This document shows positions 18,403 to 28,452 of a stretch of 64,000 bases of DNA, piece by piece (the first letter of the stretch is position 1; every line of letters begins with the position of its first letter). A program made the translations under genes and the position numbers. Below the pieces are notes generated by a model. It was not told where the DNA came from, did no database searches, and saw nothing but the letters and a program-made list of their open reading frames with translations. The stretch is taken from the NCBI GenBank assembly GCA_003349885.1, contig QFXC01000014.1:62001-126000 (forward strand), in the 5' to 3' direction. The stretch comes from an endosymbiont of Galathealinum brachiosum. GTDB taxonomy: Bacteria > Pseudomonadota > Gammaproteobacteria > SZUA-229.

Positions 18403-18942
18403 ATGTCCGATAAATTTGAAAAACTAACTGAAAAACATATTCAATTCATTAAAAATCAACACATGTATTTTATCGGTACCGCTGCACCTGAAGGTTATAT
18501 TAATGTCTCTCCAAAAGGCATGGATAGCTTCAGAGTCATCAATGAGAACAAGGTTATCTGGCTTAATCTCACTGGCAGTGGAAATGAAAGCGCGGCTCAT
18601 GTGGTTGAATCACCGCGAATGACCATAATGTTTTGCTCTTTTGATAAACAGCCTCTAATTATGAGGTTATATGGTCGAGCAGGTGTTTTACATGAAAGAG
18701 ATGAAAGATGGGATGAGCTTTATTCTTTATTCCCTGATTCTGTTGGTGCTCGTCAAATCTTTGAACTTGAGCTGGACCTGATACAAACGTCATGCGGATT
18801 TGCAGTTCCCTTTTATGAATTCAAAGGGGAACGCCCTACTCTGTCTAAGTGGATAGACAGCCGAGGTAAGGAAGGCATTAATGATTACTGGGAAGAAAAA
18901 AACACATTAAGCCTTAATGGCAAAGACACACATATATTTTAA
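18403..18942 (+). CDS. Pyridoxamine 5'-phosphate oxidase family FMN-binding protein
   Basis: A 179-residue split-barrel flavoprotein. It shows the family pattern: short N-terminal helix, then FIGTAAPEGYINVSPKG, the strand WLNLTGSGNES and RMTIMFCSFD, with LRLYGRAG-type core (MRLYGRAGVLHE). Members bind FMN, F420 or haem and reduce various small molecules; the substrate here is unknown. The ATG follows a GAGAAATC ribosome site. It is 11 bases upstream of a membrane protein gene and may share a transcript with it. Confidence 0.85.
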   Translation: MSDKFEKLTEKHIQFIKNQHMYFIGTAAPEGYINVSPKGMDSFRVINENKVIWLNLTGSGNESAAHVVESPRMTIMFCSFDKQPLIMRLYGRAGVLHERDERWDELYSLFPDSVGARQIFELELDLIQTSCGFAVPFYEFKGERPTLSKWIDSRGKEGINDYWEEKNTLSLNGKDTHIF

Positions 18943-18953
18943 CTGGATAAATT

Positions 18954-19631
18954 ATGCTAACTACATTTTTACTCGATAGCTGGTCTTTTTTCAAAAGACA
19001 CATTATTACTATTGCCGCTATCGTTCTACCTATCTCGATACCTTTTGAAATAATTACTACGCTTCAACAAAATTCTATCAATATGGAAGAGCTTGTTCTG
19101 GCAGATTTATTATTACCTCTATTGATAGATTCTATGGTTTATCCGGTATATACCATAGCTGTTATTTTTTATATGTCCTCTGTTGTTTCTGATAAAAGTA
19201 GCGATATAAAAACACTCTGGAGCCTTGGCATTAAATTCTGGCTACCCTTTATGATTTATAGTATTGCTTCTGGAATAATTATAACGATAGGTCTGATTCT
19301 ATTTATTATACCCGGGCTTATATATACCGCCAGATACGCTTTTGCTCCATTTGATCTGTTATTCAATGAAAACACACCTTTTGATGCTATGAAAAATAGC
19401 TGGCATGCTGCTAAAGATTATTTATGGATAATACTTGGTGGTTATATTGTAATAACGGTTATTGTATTCAGCCCGTTCTATTTTATATCACAGTTATTTA
19501 CCCAGGGGTCAACGACGATGTTAATATTTGACATTATTTCAAATATTATTCTTTCTGTGCTGCATGTTATGTACACTGTTTTTTCATATCGTGTATATGA
19601 ATACGCCAAAAATGAAAAACAAATACTATAA
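18954..19631 (+). CDS. YciC-like (UPF0259) membrane protein
   Basis: A 225-residue protein with about six membrane helices. The pattern of a charged N-terminal WSFFKRHIITI, a central FMIYSIASGIIITIGLILFI followed by PGLIYTARYAFAPF, and a region NTPFDAMKNSWHAAKDY matches the YciC family, membrane proteins of unknown function. It lies 11 bases after the FMN protein gene, on the same strand. Confidence 0.65.
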   Translation: MLTTFLLDSWSFFKRHIITIAAIVLPISIPFEIITTLQQNSINMEELVLADLLLPLLIDSMVYPVYTIAVIFYMSSVVSDKSSDIKTLWSLGIKFWLPFMIYSIASGIIITIGLILFIIPGLIYTARYAFAPFDLLFNENTPFDAMKNSWHAAKDYLWIILGGYIVITVIVFSPFYFISQLFTQGSTTMLIFDIISNIILSVLHVMYTVFSYRVYEYAKNEKQIL

Positions 19632-19737
19632 ATACATTGTTGTAACAACAGAGTTAAGTGCATCACAAAGTCAAATATACACTGACAATATCAGGTATAA
19701 TAGAACACTTAACACCTAATAATTAAGGCATTAAGTT

Positions 19738-20280
19738 GTGGCTTTAAAACCAACTATCTATAAATTTAGAATATCACTGTCAGATTTAAACCGTGATTAT
19801 TATGACACACTCAATCTGACTGTTGCCCAACATCCATCTGAAACGACAGAACGTATGATGGTGCGGGTTTTAGCCTATTGCATTAATGCCAGTGAATACC
19901 TTACATTTTCTAAAGGACTCAGCAACGTTGAAGAGCCTGACATCTGGGCAAAAACATTAGATGAGCAAATATCCCTATGGATAGATATTGGCGAACCTGA
20001 CGCAGATAGAGTAAAAAAAGCCTGCCATCAGGCACAGCTTGTTAAAATATACAGCTTTAATACAAAATCAGATGTCTGGTGGGATCAGGGTGCTAACAAA
20101 TTCAATCAGCTGGATGCTTCATTTTTTCGTTTTGACTGGGCCGATATATTAACCCTGGCTAAGCTCGTAGAACGCACAATGGATTTCTCGGTCACCATTA
20201 CAGAAAATTCCGCTTATATTGCAACTAAACTCGGAGAATGTGAAATTCCCTGGATAGAATTGAGCAATGGCCAGAATTAA
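19738..20280 (+). CDS. yaeQ: YaeQ family protein
   Basis: A 180-residue protein that matches YaeQ along its whole length: ALKPTIYKFRISLSDLNRDY, HPSETTERMMVRVLAYC, ISLWIDIGEPD and VWWDQGANKFNQLDASF. YaeQ has a nuclease-related fold (PD-(D/E)XK-like) but no clearly proven function; the acidic residues SDLNRDYY, ETTERMM and LWIDIGEP would form the site. Translation begins at GTG (19738), which gives the usual N-terminus (M-ALKP). There is no strong promoter evidence. Confidence 0.9.
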   Translation: MALKPTIYKFRISLSDLNRDYYDTLNLTVAQHPSETTERMMVRVLAYCINASEYLTFSKGLSNVEEPDIWAKTLDEQISLWIDIGEPDADRVKKACHQAQLVKIYSFNTKSDVWWDQGANKFNQLDASFFRFDWADILTLAKLVERTMDFSVTITENSAYIATKLGECEIPWIELSNGQN

Positions 20281-20347
20281 ATAATGAGTAGAGCCAGCTA
20301 ATCACTAAACCTACAATACTAATGACAAACATATTCGGTAAAACGTA

Positions 20348-20629
20348 ATGAAATCACTCTTTAGAAATATTTTCTCCCCGATACTCAATATTTTTGAATC
20401 AGGCAACGATGAATATCTGTATAAAAAATCTCACAGAATAATTTTAATTGTAATGGGAATACTCTTCACTGGACTTGCTTCGCTGGTATATGTATTAGCT
20501 GAAGGTGAAGACATTGGTTATTTATTACCAGTAGTCGTTTTTGGTGGTGCTGGGTTATTAAGTTTACTCATTGGTTTTATTGGTGAAGATAAAGCCGTTG
20601 CAAAAATATGGGGATCAGGTATTAAATAA
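20348..20629 (+). CDS. Small two-helix membrane protein, unknown function
   Basis: A 93-residue protein with an amphipathic N-terminal region and two membrane helices (about residues 30-50 and 58-77). No family recognised. It ends 5 bases before the DUF2007-type gene and so probably shares a transcript with it. Confidence 0.6.
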   Translation: MKSLFRNIFSPILNIFESGNDEYLYKKSHRIILIVMGILFTGLASLVYVLAEGEDIGYLLPVVVFGGAGLLSLLIGFIGEDKAVAKIWGSGIK

Positions 20630-20634
20630 CCCCC

Positions 20635-20937
20635 ATGAAACTCATTTACACAAATGAAAATCGTTTTATCGTTAATAATATTAAAAACATTATCGAAAAT
20701 ACAGGCATAGAAATTACCTTAAAGAATGAGTATATTGCAGGAGCAGCAGGTGACTTATCACCTTTCGATACCTGGCTGGAAATATGGGTTGAAAATGAAG
20801 ACTATAACAAAGCAATGCAAATTGTTGATGATATAGATAACGCAGATAATTCACATGACTGGTTTTGTAGTAACTGCCATGAAAAAAATAATGCCTCATT
20901 TGAATTATGCTGGCAATGCCAGAGCGAACGTCCTTAG
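20635..20937 (+). CDS. DUF2007-type protein with C-terminal zinc ribbon
   Basis: A 100-residue protein. Residues 1-70 match the DUF2007 pattern (a small PII-like fold often called a putative signal transducer): MKLIYTNENRFIVNNIKNII, GAAGDLSPFDTWLEIWV, DYNKAMQIVDDI. Residues 79-98 form a four-cysteine zinc ribbon (C80, C83, C92, C95) of the RanBP2-like type. The pairing of these two parts occurs in other bacteria; the target is unknown. Confidence 0.75.
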   Translation: MKLIYTNENRFIVNNIKNIIENTGIEITLKNEYIAGAAGDLSPFDTWLEIWVENEDYNKAMQIVDDIDNADNSHDWFCSNCHEKNNASFELCWQCQSERP

Positions 20938-21034
20938 GATAACTAATATAGATTTTTTTCTATTAACCCTGCCATACTCAGTAAGCATACAGATAAACTA
21001 ATTTAAAAGTACATTTTATACACAGGTTATATAA

Positions 21035-22648
21035 ATGGAAAAAATACCCACAGGTTTTGATGTTCTACATAATCCAAAGTTAAATAAAGGCTCTGCTTTT
21101 ACAGAGGCAGAACGTAACCAGTATGGCTTAAAGGGGCTTCTACCAGCTGGTTCAGTTAGTCAACAAATACAAATTCAAAGAGTGCTCGAAAACATTCACC
21201 GAAAAGCTTACGACATAGAGCGCTATATATTCCTGTTTGCATTACAGGGGCGTAATGAAAGGTTATTTTATCGATTATTAATTGATCATATTGATGAACT
21301 TATGCCTATTATTTATACACCCACGGTAGGACAGGCATGTCAGCAATTTGCTCATATATTTAGAGAGCCTCGTGGTTTTTATATCACGCCTGATGACCGT
21401 GGCCATATACATGATATTTTATCTAACTGGCCCGAGAAAGATGTAAGAATGATTGTTATTACAGATGGTCAACGTATTCTTGGACTAGGTGACCTTGGTG
21501 CTAATGGCATGGGCATACCTATCGGTAAACTTGTTCTTTATACAACCGGAGCCGGAATTCACCCTGACCAGTGCCTGCCTGTGATGTTAGATGTTGGAAC
21601 CAGCAATCAGACATTACGTGATGACCCCTTATACCTTGGTGTTAAACAGGACCGACTGACGGGTGCTGCTTATAATGAGTTGATTGAAGAATTTGTAACA
21701 ACAGTACAAAATTTATTTCCAAAAGCGCTAATTCAGTTTGAAGACTTTCTCACACCTAATGCTTATTCACTACTCAACACATATCGCAAGCGCGTGCTCT
21801 GTTTCAATGATGACATACAGGGTACCGCTGCTATGGTATTAGCAGGAATCTATAGCGCCATTCGAATTACTGGAGAACGATTTTCTGACTTACGAATACT
21901 GTTTCTTGGCGCAGGATCTGCGGCCACCGGAATGGCAGATTTAATTAAATCTGCGTTATGTAATACAGGGATTAATACCGATGATGCTTCACAAAGATTA
22001 TGGTTAGTTGACCATAAGGGGCTAATTGTGAAATCTCGTACTGATCTATCTGATCATAAGCGCCACTATGCTCAGGAGCATGGTGAAATGTCATTTACTG
22101 AAACGATCAGATCATTCAAACCCCATATTTTAATCGGGGCAACTGGCGTGAAAGATACATTTACCGAAGAAGCAATACGCGCAATGTCCGAGATACAGAA
22201 ACACCCGGTAATTTTTGCACTGTCTAACCCGTCATCACATTCTGAGTGTACTGCTCAACAGGCATATGAATGGACAGATGGCAGGGCTATTTTTGCAAGC
22301 GGCAGTCCCTCTGAAGCGGTTAATTATAAGAATCAGATATTTCACCCCGGACAGGGAAATAATGCTTATGTTTTTCCCGGAGTGGGTCTAGGTGCTATTT
22401 CCTGTGAAGCCAGCTTAATAACAGATGAAATGTTTCTTGCTGCATCTGCTGCGCTTGCTGAAATGGTTACCAGAGAAGATCTTAATAAAGGAACGATATT
22501 CCCTCCTCTAAAAAATATACGTGGTATTTCATTAAAAATTGCCTGTGCGGTTGCTAACAATGCATATGAAAACAATATAGCTAAAACACCACGACCTGAA
22601 AATCTAGAGCAGGCAATTCGAGAATTGATGTATGATCCTACTTATTAA
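21035..22648 (+). CDS. maeA: NAD-dependent malic enzyme (oxaloacetate-decarboxylating)
   Basis: A 537-residue enzyme that oxidises and decarboxylates malate to pyruvate. The N-terminal domain has the family core YTPTVGQACQQFAHIFREP (Tyr near residue 91) and TDGQRILGLGDLGANGMGI (the catalytic Asp/Lys region, residues 145-165). The NAD-binding domain has FLGAGSAATGMADLI near 290 and ends with FALSNPSSHSECTAQQAYEW. Length and motifs match the large (about 540-residue) malic enzymes rather than the 430-residue form. NAD versus NADP use is inferred from the family. Divergent upstream promoter not recognised. Confidence 0.93.
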   Translation: MEKIPTGFDVLHNPKLNKGSAFTEAERNQYGLKGLLPAGSVSQQIQIQRVLENIHRKAYDIERYIFLFALQGRNERLFYRLLIDHIDELMPIIYTPTVGQACQQFAHIFREPRGFYITPDDRGHIHDILSNWPEKDVRMIVITDGQRILGLGDLGANGMGIPIGKLVLYTTGAGIHPDQCLPVMLDVGTSNQTLRDDPLYLGVKQDRLTGAAYNELIEEFVTTVQNLFPKALIQFEDFLTPNAYSLLNTYRKRVLCFNDDIQGTAAMVLAGIYSAIRITGERFSDLRILFLGAGSAATGMADLIKSALCNTGINTDDASQRLWLVDHKGLIVKSRTDLSDHKRHYAQEHGEMSFTETIRSFKPHILIGATGVKDTFTEEAIRAMSEIQKHPVIFALSNPSSHSECTAQQAYEWTDGRAIFASGSPSEAVNYKNQIFHPGQGNNAYVFPGVGLGAISCEASLITDEMFLAASAALAEMVTREDLNKGTIFPPLKNIRGISLKIACAVANNAYENNIAKTPRPENLEQAIRELMYDPTY

Positions 22649-22672
22649 ACATTAATAACCAGTTAGATTAAA

Positions 22673-24034
22673 ATGAAAAAACTACTTAAATTTACCGGAC
22701 TATTCATACTATTACTTCTTATTGTTGCCATTATCCCAGTACTCTTACCTGATGAAGACTACTCTACTGGCGCCAAAGAATGGCTAGACAGTGCAAGAAG
22801 CCCGGCAACTATTGCTGAAGATAAAAATCGTTTCAATGCTCTAGTCGGATTTTATGCCGCTAAAGATGAAGATATTTTAGTAACTGGCGCAAAACTCGTA
22901 AAAGAAGCTAACACTAAAACCACTGGTTTTATGCAATCAAGTACCCATGCATTTAAGCATAATGAATACTGGGAAAAGCCCCCTCTGACAGTAACTGATA
23001 ACTTGAGTGAATTATATTATGATTTCAACCAGGACAACTCTATACAGTGGTTAACTGAAAATACTGATTTATATAAATCATTAATAAATGATAATCGTGT
23101 CCTCCTTGATCGCTATAAAAAACTCATTCAGATTAATGATTTCAGTTACACCTTAAAACCGAGCATAAACTCCCCTTTTATTTCATATTCAGGTCTGGTC
23201 ACGATTATGAAACTGGATAATCTTTCTATTATTCATGACTATACAAGTGGCAATGTACAAAGCGCATTTAAACGCCTTCAAAACAGCATTATTTTCTCTA
23301 AACTTATGATGCAGCAATCCCCGAATCTTTTACATAAAATGATTGCGGTGAACTTTCTTAATACATATTTAAATAGCACATCGTTATTATTGAATCAAAA
23401 AGAGTTACCTGATGACTTCACTATTTCTAATCTGTCACTTAATGAACGCTCTTTATTAAAGGCATTTCAGGGTGAGTTCACGTCTATGTCTGATGTGCTT
23501 TATATGGACAACCCGGCGGGAACATATGGTATGAGTGAATCTTTTACAGAATCATTGCTAACCAGAACATTATACAGCTACCTGAAGCCACGAAAGATGG
23601 AAAACAGAGCATATAAAGAACTCTGGCTGCCTTATCTTGCCCAACAGGATAAAACCCTCGCAAAACGAAAAGACAACAATATTAGTTCCGAATTATTAGA
23701 TATCTCCTGGTGGGACATGTATCAGGATCCTGTCGGTTATGTTCTGTCCTCAATCGCAATGCCATCATACTTTTCGTATATTGATCGTATCGATCATGTT
23801 GATGCAAAAATCAGCCTAATTTCGATAAAATATAAAATTATTAACGAAAAGATCGAAAAAGATAAAATCCATGACTACCTTTCCAGCTTAAACATAGTTA
23901 TAAATCCGGGTTATCAGGGTGCAAGTATTAGCTGGAATGCAGACAAACATCTGTTACATTTTATCATTCCTGATTTTAATCAAAAGCAGGATGCAGTTGA
24001 GTTAGATAAGTCACCTGTTGTTAGCATTAATTAA
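22673..24034 (+). CDS. Membrane-anchored protein, unknown function
   Basis: A 453-residue protein with an N-terminal signal anchor (about residues 6-25) and a large, mostly helical, periplasmic or cell-surface domain. I recognise no motif. It starts 24 bases after the malic enzyme stop on the same strand. Nothing links it functionally to that enzyme. Confidence 0.6.
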   Translation: MKKLLKFTGLFILLLLIVAIIPVLLPDEDYSTGAKEWLDSARSPATIAEDKNRFNALVGFYAAKDEDILVTGAKLVKEANTKTTGFMQSSTHAFKHNEYWEKPPLTVTDNLSELYYDFNQDNSIQWLTENTDLYKSLINDNRVLLDRYKKLIQINDFSYTLKPSINSPFISYSGLVTIMKLDNLSIIHDYTSGNVQSAFKRLQNSIIFSKLMMQQSPNLLHKMIAVNFLNTYLNSTSLLLNQKELPDDFTISNLSLNERSLLKAFQGEFTSMSDVLYMDNPAGTYGMSESFTESLLTRTLYSYLKPRKMENRAYKELWLPYLAQQDKTLAKRKDNNISSELLDISWWDMYQDPVGYVLSSIAMPSYFSYIDRIDHVDAKISLISIKYKIINEKIEKDKIHDYLSSLNIVINPGYQGASISWNADKHLLHFIIPDFNQKQDAVELDKSPVVSIN

Positions 24035-24222
24035 ATATTATCGAGGATTCGGTTTTCTCCTGCACTAAAAAAGGTTACCTCTTTCTTGACCCAAATCGTA
24101 TTCATAGTCATTAATGATCCATCTTATTGCAAATTAAGGCATAAGCGATTTTTAAACACGGCTAAAATAAGGTACAATTTTCCGTCATAAAATAATTAAC
24201 GCTAATTTGTTTGAGGATCTCA

Positions 24223-25992
24223 ATGCTTAATAAACTTTTTCCTTTTTTAACCTGGATTCATGAGCTTAAAGACCCCCAAATTCTCCGTGCAGACCTTCTT
24301 GCCGGCCTGACTGTTGCTCTGGTTCTCATACCACAGTCGATGGCTTACGCTACATTAGCCGGTTTACCTGAAGTTTACGGTTTATATATTGCGTTTGTTC
24401 CTGTATTCATCGCTGCTTTATGGGGATCATCTCGCCAACTAGGCACCGGGCCAGTTGCGGTTGTATCGACTATGACAGCCACCATACTGACACCTGTTGT
24501 TATTAGCATGCTAGCGCCTGATCATACACAGGAAGAATTCATGGCTCTATTTATACCAACAGCCATGCTTTTAACTCTAATGGTCGGGATTTTTCAATTT
24601 TCACTAGGACTTTTTCGCCTTGGTGCAATCGTTAACTTTCTATCTCACCCGGTTATTGTTGGTTTTACCAATGCCGCTGCTCTATTTATAGGCCTTACTC
24701 AGATTTCAAAAGTATTCGGTGTTGACATGCCCGGTGGAGCTAGTGACAACTTCCTCACTGTGCGAATATGGGGTGTAATCCAGAACCTGGATCAGACACA
24801 TATACCAACACTTATAATGGGTGTGGCTACTTTTGCTATTTTAATTGGTATGAAGCGTTATTTCCCCCGATACCCCGGTGTATTATTCGCGGTAGTAGGC
24901 ACCACATTGACCAGTTACATACTGGATTTTGAAGGCATGGGTGGAAAAGTTGTAGGCACAATCCCAGAAGGTTTACCCGGCTTTCAAATGCCAGCCTTCA
25001 GTTATGATGCATTTACCAGCCTTATGTTAGGCGCAGTGATTATTTCACTGGTTGGCTTTATGGAAGCTATTTCAATTGCTAAAGCAATGGCTGCAAAAAC
25101 AAAAGATCGAGTCGATCCAAATCAGGAGCTGGTGGGTCAGGGTCTGGGTAACATTGCAGGAAGCTTCTTCCAGTCATACCCTGCTTCGGGCTCTTTTTCA
25201 CGCTCAGCTGTCAATCTTAATGCCGGTGCTAAAACAGGTTTTTCCTCTGTTGTAACCGCTGCACTCGTTCTCATTACATTGTTATTCCTAACGCCATTAT
25301 TATATCACCTGCCTAAAGCCACACTGGCAGCCGTTGTTATTATGGCTGTATTTGGTCTTATCAATGTTAAAGCCATTAAACACATCTGGCTCACCAGTAA
25401 ACACGATGGAGTTGCTGCAATTGTGACTTTTTTCGCCACTATCGCTTCAGCGCCACAACTTGATCACGGTATTATGGTTGGTGCATCACTGGCAATCGGC
25501 CTGTACTTATACCGCACAATGCAGCCACGTGTAGCTTTATTAGGCCGATATAAAGACGGTACTTTACGAGACCTGAGTGTGCATAAAGATCTTCCGATGG
25601 ACAATAATATTATTGCGGTTCGATTCGATGGCTCATTGTATTTTGCCAATGTATCCTACTTTGAAGATGCCATGCTTAAGGCAGTTGCGGATCACCCAAC
25701 AGCAAAATACCTGCTTGTTGTTGGTGATGCGATCAATCAGATTGATGCATCAGGTGAAGAAGTACTACACCATCTGGTAGAGCGCCTCGCAGATAGCAAT
25801 GTAACCGTTGTATTTAGTGGCCTGAAACGCCAGATACTTCAGGTACTTCGTGCAACTGGATTAAATAATATCATTGGTGAACAACATATCTTCCCGAATG
25901 AGGACATGGCTTTTGACGCCATATATGACATGTTAGGGCAAAGCGCATCGGGTAAATACTGCGCCCTTAAAAAATCAGATCAGTTAATTTAA
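24223..25992 (+). CDS. SulP family anion transporter with STAS domain (first of two)
   Basis: A 589-residue transporter. Residues 1-430 hold about 12-14 membrane helices with the SulP signature PQSMAYATLAGLPEVYGLYI near residue 35 and SYPASGSFSRSAVNLNAGAK near 310. The C-terminal STAS domain begins about 445 and holds GDAINQIDASGEEVLHHL. Family members carry sulfate, bicarbonate or other anions. In an organism that appears to oxidise sulfur to sulfate, either sulfate release or bicarbonate uptake would fit. The ATG at 24223 follows GAGGAT; an upstream TTG was rejected. Confidence 0.92.
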   Translation: MLNKLFPFLTWIHELKDPQILRADLLAGLTVALVLIPQSMAYATLAGLPEVYGLYIAFVPVFIAALWGSSRQLGTGPVAVVSTMTATILTPVVISMLAPDHTQEEFMALFIPTAMLLTLMVGIFQFSLGLFRLGAIVNFLSHPVIVGFTNAAALFIGLTQISKVFGVDMPGGASDNFLTVRIWGVIQNLDQTHIPTLIMGVATFAILIGMKRYFPRYPGVLFAVVGTTLTSYILDFEGMGGKVVGTIPEGLPGFQMPAFSYDAFTSLMLGAVIISLVGFMEAISIAKAMAAKTKDRVDPNQELVGQGLGNIAGSFFQSYPASGSFSRSAVNLNAGAKTGFSSVVTAALVLITLLFLTPLLYHLPKATLAAVVIMAVFGLINVKAIKHIWLTSKHDGVAAIVTFFATIASAPQLDHGIMVGASLAIGLYLYRTMQPRVALLGRYKDGTLRDLSVHKDLPMDNNIIAVRFDGSLYFANVSYFEDAMLKAVADHPTAKYLLVVGDAINQIDASGEEVLHHLVERLADSNVTVVFSGLKRQILQVLRATGLNNIIGEQHIFPNEDMAFDAIYDMLGQSASGKYCALKKSDQLI

Positions 25993-26019
25993 TCTAAATT
26001 AACGATGAATCTAAATAGG

Positions 26020-26053
26020 AGCCATATACATTATTGATGTATATGGCTTTTTT
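26020..26053 (+). terminator. Rho-independent terminator after the first SulP gene
   Basis: AGCCATATACAT, loop TATTG, ATGTATATGGCT followed by six T: a 12-bp stem at 26020-26048 with a T tract to 26053. It separates the two SulP genes, which are therefore probably transcribed separately. Confidence 0.9.
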
Positions 26054-26136
26054 GTTTGCGATAGAGCAAAATAGCACCACGATCATGATTTATAATCCTT
26101 TAATAACAAAACAATAAATTAAATATAAAAAACAAT

Positions 26137-27804
26137 ATGAATTATATAAACGGCCTGCATTTCAATAATATACGCGGTGATATATACGGTGGCCTTACAG
26201 CCGCTGTCGTAGCACTTCCTCTCGCAATGTCTATGGGTGTTGCATCCGGTGTTGGCCCTATAGCCGGCATGTACGGTGCTATTTTTGTCGGCTTTTTTGC
26301 GGCTTTATTAGGTGGCACACCGTCTCAGGTCTCAGGCCCGACTGGTCCAATGACTGTAGTCATGGCTGCAATATTTATTCAATATACCGGTATGTTTCCT
26401 GACGACCCCTTACAGGGGGCGGCACTCGCATTTACCGTCGTTGTACTAGGTGGCCTGTTTCAAATAGCTTTTGGTTTACTTAAATTTGGTAAATATATAG
26501 AACTGGTTCCCCACCCGGTTGTCTCCGGTTTTATGTCGGGTATCGGCGTAATTATTATACTGTTACAGTTTGGCCCCCTTCTAGGTCAGCCCGCTGACTC
26601 TAGCCCTTTACAGGCAGCCCAGTCTATTCCTTATTATCTTTCACAGCTGGATATAAACTCTTTGTCACTGGGCCTCATTGCACTTGCAGTTGTTTATGGT
26701 GTCCCAACTTTTCTGCCTAAAGTAAATAAACTGGTTCCCTCACCTTTACTCGCATTAGTAATTGGAACCGTATCGTATCTGGTATTTTTTGCCGCAGGCA
26801 GTACACCGATTATTGGAGAAATACCTACCGGTTTTCCTGATTTTCATTTACCTGTTATTGACGTTTCACTAGCTTTAACGATGGTTGCATCCGGCCTGAC
26901 TCTTGCTGGTTTGGGCGCCATTGATTCATTACTGACATCACTTGTTGCGGACAATGTTACACGTTCACAACATAAACCTGATCGTGAGTTAATTGGTCAG
27001 GGTATTGGTAATACCATAGCGGGTTTATTCGGCGGTTTACCCGGTGCAGGCGCAACCATGCGAACGGTTGTAAATGTAAAAGCAGGTGGTCGAACACCTA
27101 TTTCCGGTTCATTACATAGTGTCATTCTATTAATTATTGTACTGGGTGCCGGTAGCCTTGCCAGTGACATACCCAAAGCGGTTCTAGCAGGTATCTTAAT
27201 TAAAGTTGGAACAGATATTATTGACTGGGATTATCTTAAAAGAATGAAAAGTGCACCACGTGCGGGTGTATTAATTATGTTTACCGTTTTAATCATTACC
27301 GTCACCATCGATTTATTACTCGCATTTGGTGTCGGCATGGTCATCGCCAGTTTTCTATTTATGCAACGTATTACCGATATGCAAATTGAACAAATGCGCC
27401 CCATAATTTCGCCAACTGACGAGATTCCATTAAGTGATGTAGAAAATGAAATATTAAAAAATTCTAATAACGAGATTATGTTATTTCACCTCAGTGGACC
27501 GATGAGTTTCACCTCGGCAAAAGCCCTGATTAGACGACATTCTAGTGCTCTTGACTACAATATTATGTTACTGGACCTGACAGACGTATCGGTTATCGAT
27601 TACACATTTACCAAAGCACTGGATGACATTATTATTAATACGCTTGAAACAGGTAGAAAAGTATTTCTCATCGGTGCTAGCGGCAAGGTGCATAGTATGT
27701 TGCAGAATCAAAACGTATTAAAACACTTTGAAGAAAACACCATGTTTTCGCAACGAATTCTAGCGTTAAAACATGCTCAGGAAGTTATCGACGATAAGTC
27801 ATAA
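26137..27804 (+). CDS. SulP family anion transporter with STAS domain (second of two)
   Basis: A 555-residue transporter related to, but distinct from, the previous one (shorter, different N-terminus: GGLTAAVVALPLAMSMGVAS). The conserved SGPTGPMTVVMA near residue 66 and GGLPGAGATMRTVVNVKAGG near 300 mark the substrate region; STAS begins about 440. It resembles the branch that includes BicA-type bicarbonate transporters, but I cannot decide the substrate from sequence alone. Convergent with the methyltransferase gene, 7 bases apart. Confidence 0.88.
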   Translation: MNYINGLHFNNIRGDIYGGLTAAVVALPLAMSMGVASGVGPIAGMYGAIFVGFFAALLGGTPSQVSGPTGPMTVVMAAIFIQYTGMFPDDPLQGAALAFTVVVLGGLFQIAFGLLKFGKYIELVPHPVVSGFMSGIGVIIILLQFGPLLGQPADSSPLQAAQSIPYYLSQLDINSLSLGLIALAVVYGVPTFLPKVNKLVPSPLLALVIGTVSYLVFFAAGSTPIIGEIPTGFPDFHLPVIDVSLALTMVASGLTLAGLGAIDSLLTSLVADNVTRSQHKPDRELIGQGIGNTIAGLFGGLPGAGATMRTVVNVKAGGRTPISGSLHSVILLIIVLGAGSLASDIPKAVLAGILIKVGTDIIDWDYLKRMKSAPRAGVLIMFTVLIITVTIDLLLAFGVGMVIASFLFMQRITDMQIEQMRPIISPTDEIPLSDVENEILKNSNNEIMLFHLSGPMSFTSAKALIRRHSSALDYNIMLLDLTDVSVIDYTFTKALDDIIINTLETGRKVFLIGASGKVHSMLQNQNVLKHFEENTMFSQRILALKHAQEVIDDKS

Positions 27805-27811
27805 GCTAAAA

Positions 27812-28429
27812 CTACGGTAAATATGAGAAGTGAAAATACATAAATTTCTGCTCCACACTGGATGGAGTAATATGATTTTCACTTCTTACATCAAGCAATT
27901 TAAAATCGCCACCTAGTTCTGCTGATATTTTTTCTACATCATATTGAACAACATCTAAACCACTGCACTTATCAGGTCCTCCAACTTCAAAAGCAGCAAG
28001 AATGAGAACACCTCCTGACTTAAGCGTCTGTTTTAATATATTAATATATTTTTGTCTGTCACTTTTATCTGTCAAAAAATGAAATACCGCTCGATCATGC
28101 CAGAGTGAGAATAAATGCGGCGCATTGAATTCTGTTATATCGCTTTCATACCACTCTATCTCTAATGCTGTTTTACCGAGTCGCCTCTGACTACTTAATA
28201 GTGCATTTTGTGATATATCTAAAACCGCAAGATTTCTAAAGCCTAAACCATACAGATAATCAACAAGTTCTGACGCACCGCCACCTACATCAATAATAGC
28301 GTCATCAGAATTGATCTGACTATGTCGAATTAATTCCAGGGATAATAACGGATTTTTCTGATACCAGCTCACTTCATGGGAATCTTTATCCTGATAAATA
28401 CCTTCCCAGTGATTTTTTCGATTAAACAT
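27812..28429 (-). CDS. Class I SAM-dependent methyltransferase
   Basis: A 205-residue methyltransferase. The SAM-binding motif IIDVGGGASELVDYL (residues about 40-55) and the acidic strand end LAVLDISQNAL are clear; the N-terminus WEGIYQDKDSHEVSWYQKNP is typical of small-molecule methyltransferases that act on thiols, halides or metalloids. The substrate is not evident. It is the third gene of a minus-strand unit (lipoprotein, outer-membrane protein, methyltransferase) with gaps of 10 and 23 bases. Confidence 0.85.
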   Translation of the reverse strand: MFNRKNHWEGIYQDKDSHEVSWYQKNPLLSLELIRHSQINSDDAIIDVGGGASELVDYLYGLGFRNLAVLDISQNALLSSQRRLGKTALEIEWYESDITEFNAPHLFSLWHDRAVFHFLTDKSDRQKYINILKQTLKSGGVLILAAFEVGGPDKCSGLDVVQYDVEKISAELGGDFKLLDVRSENHITPSSVEQKFMYFHFSYLP

Positions 28430-28452
28430 AAAATTATTTTCTTCAATAATTG

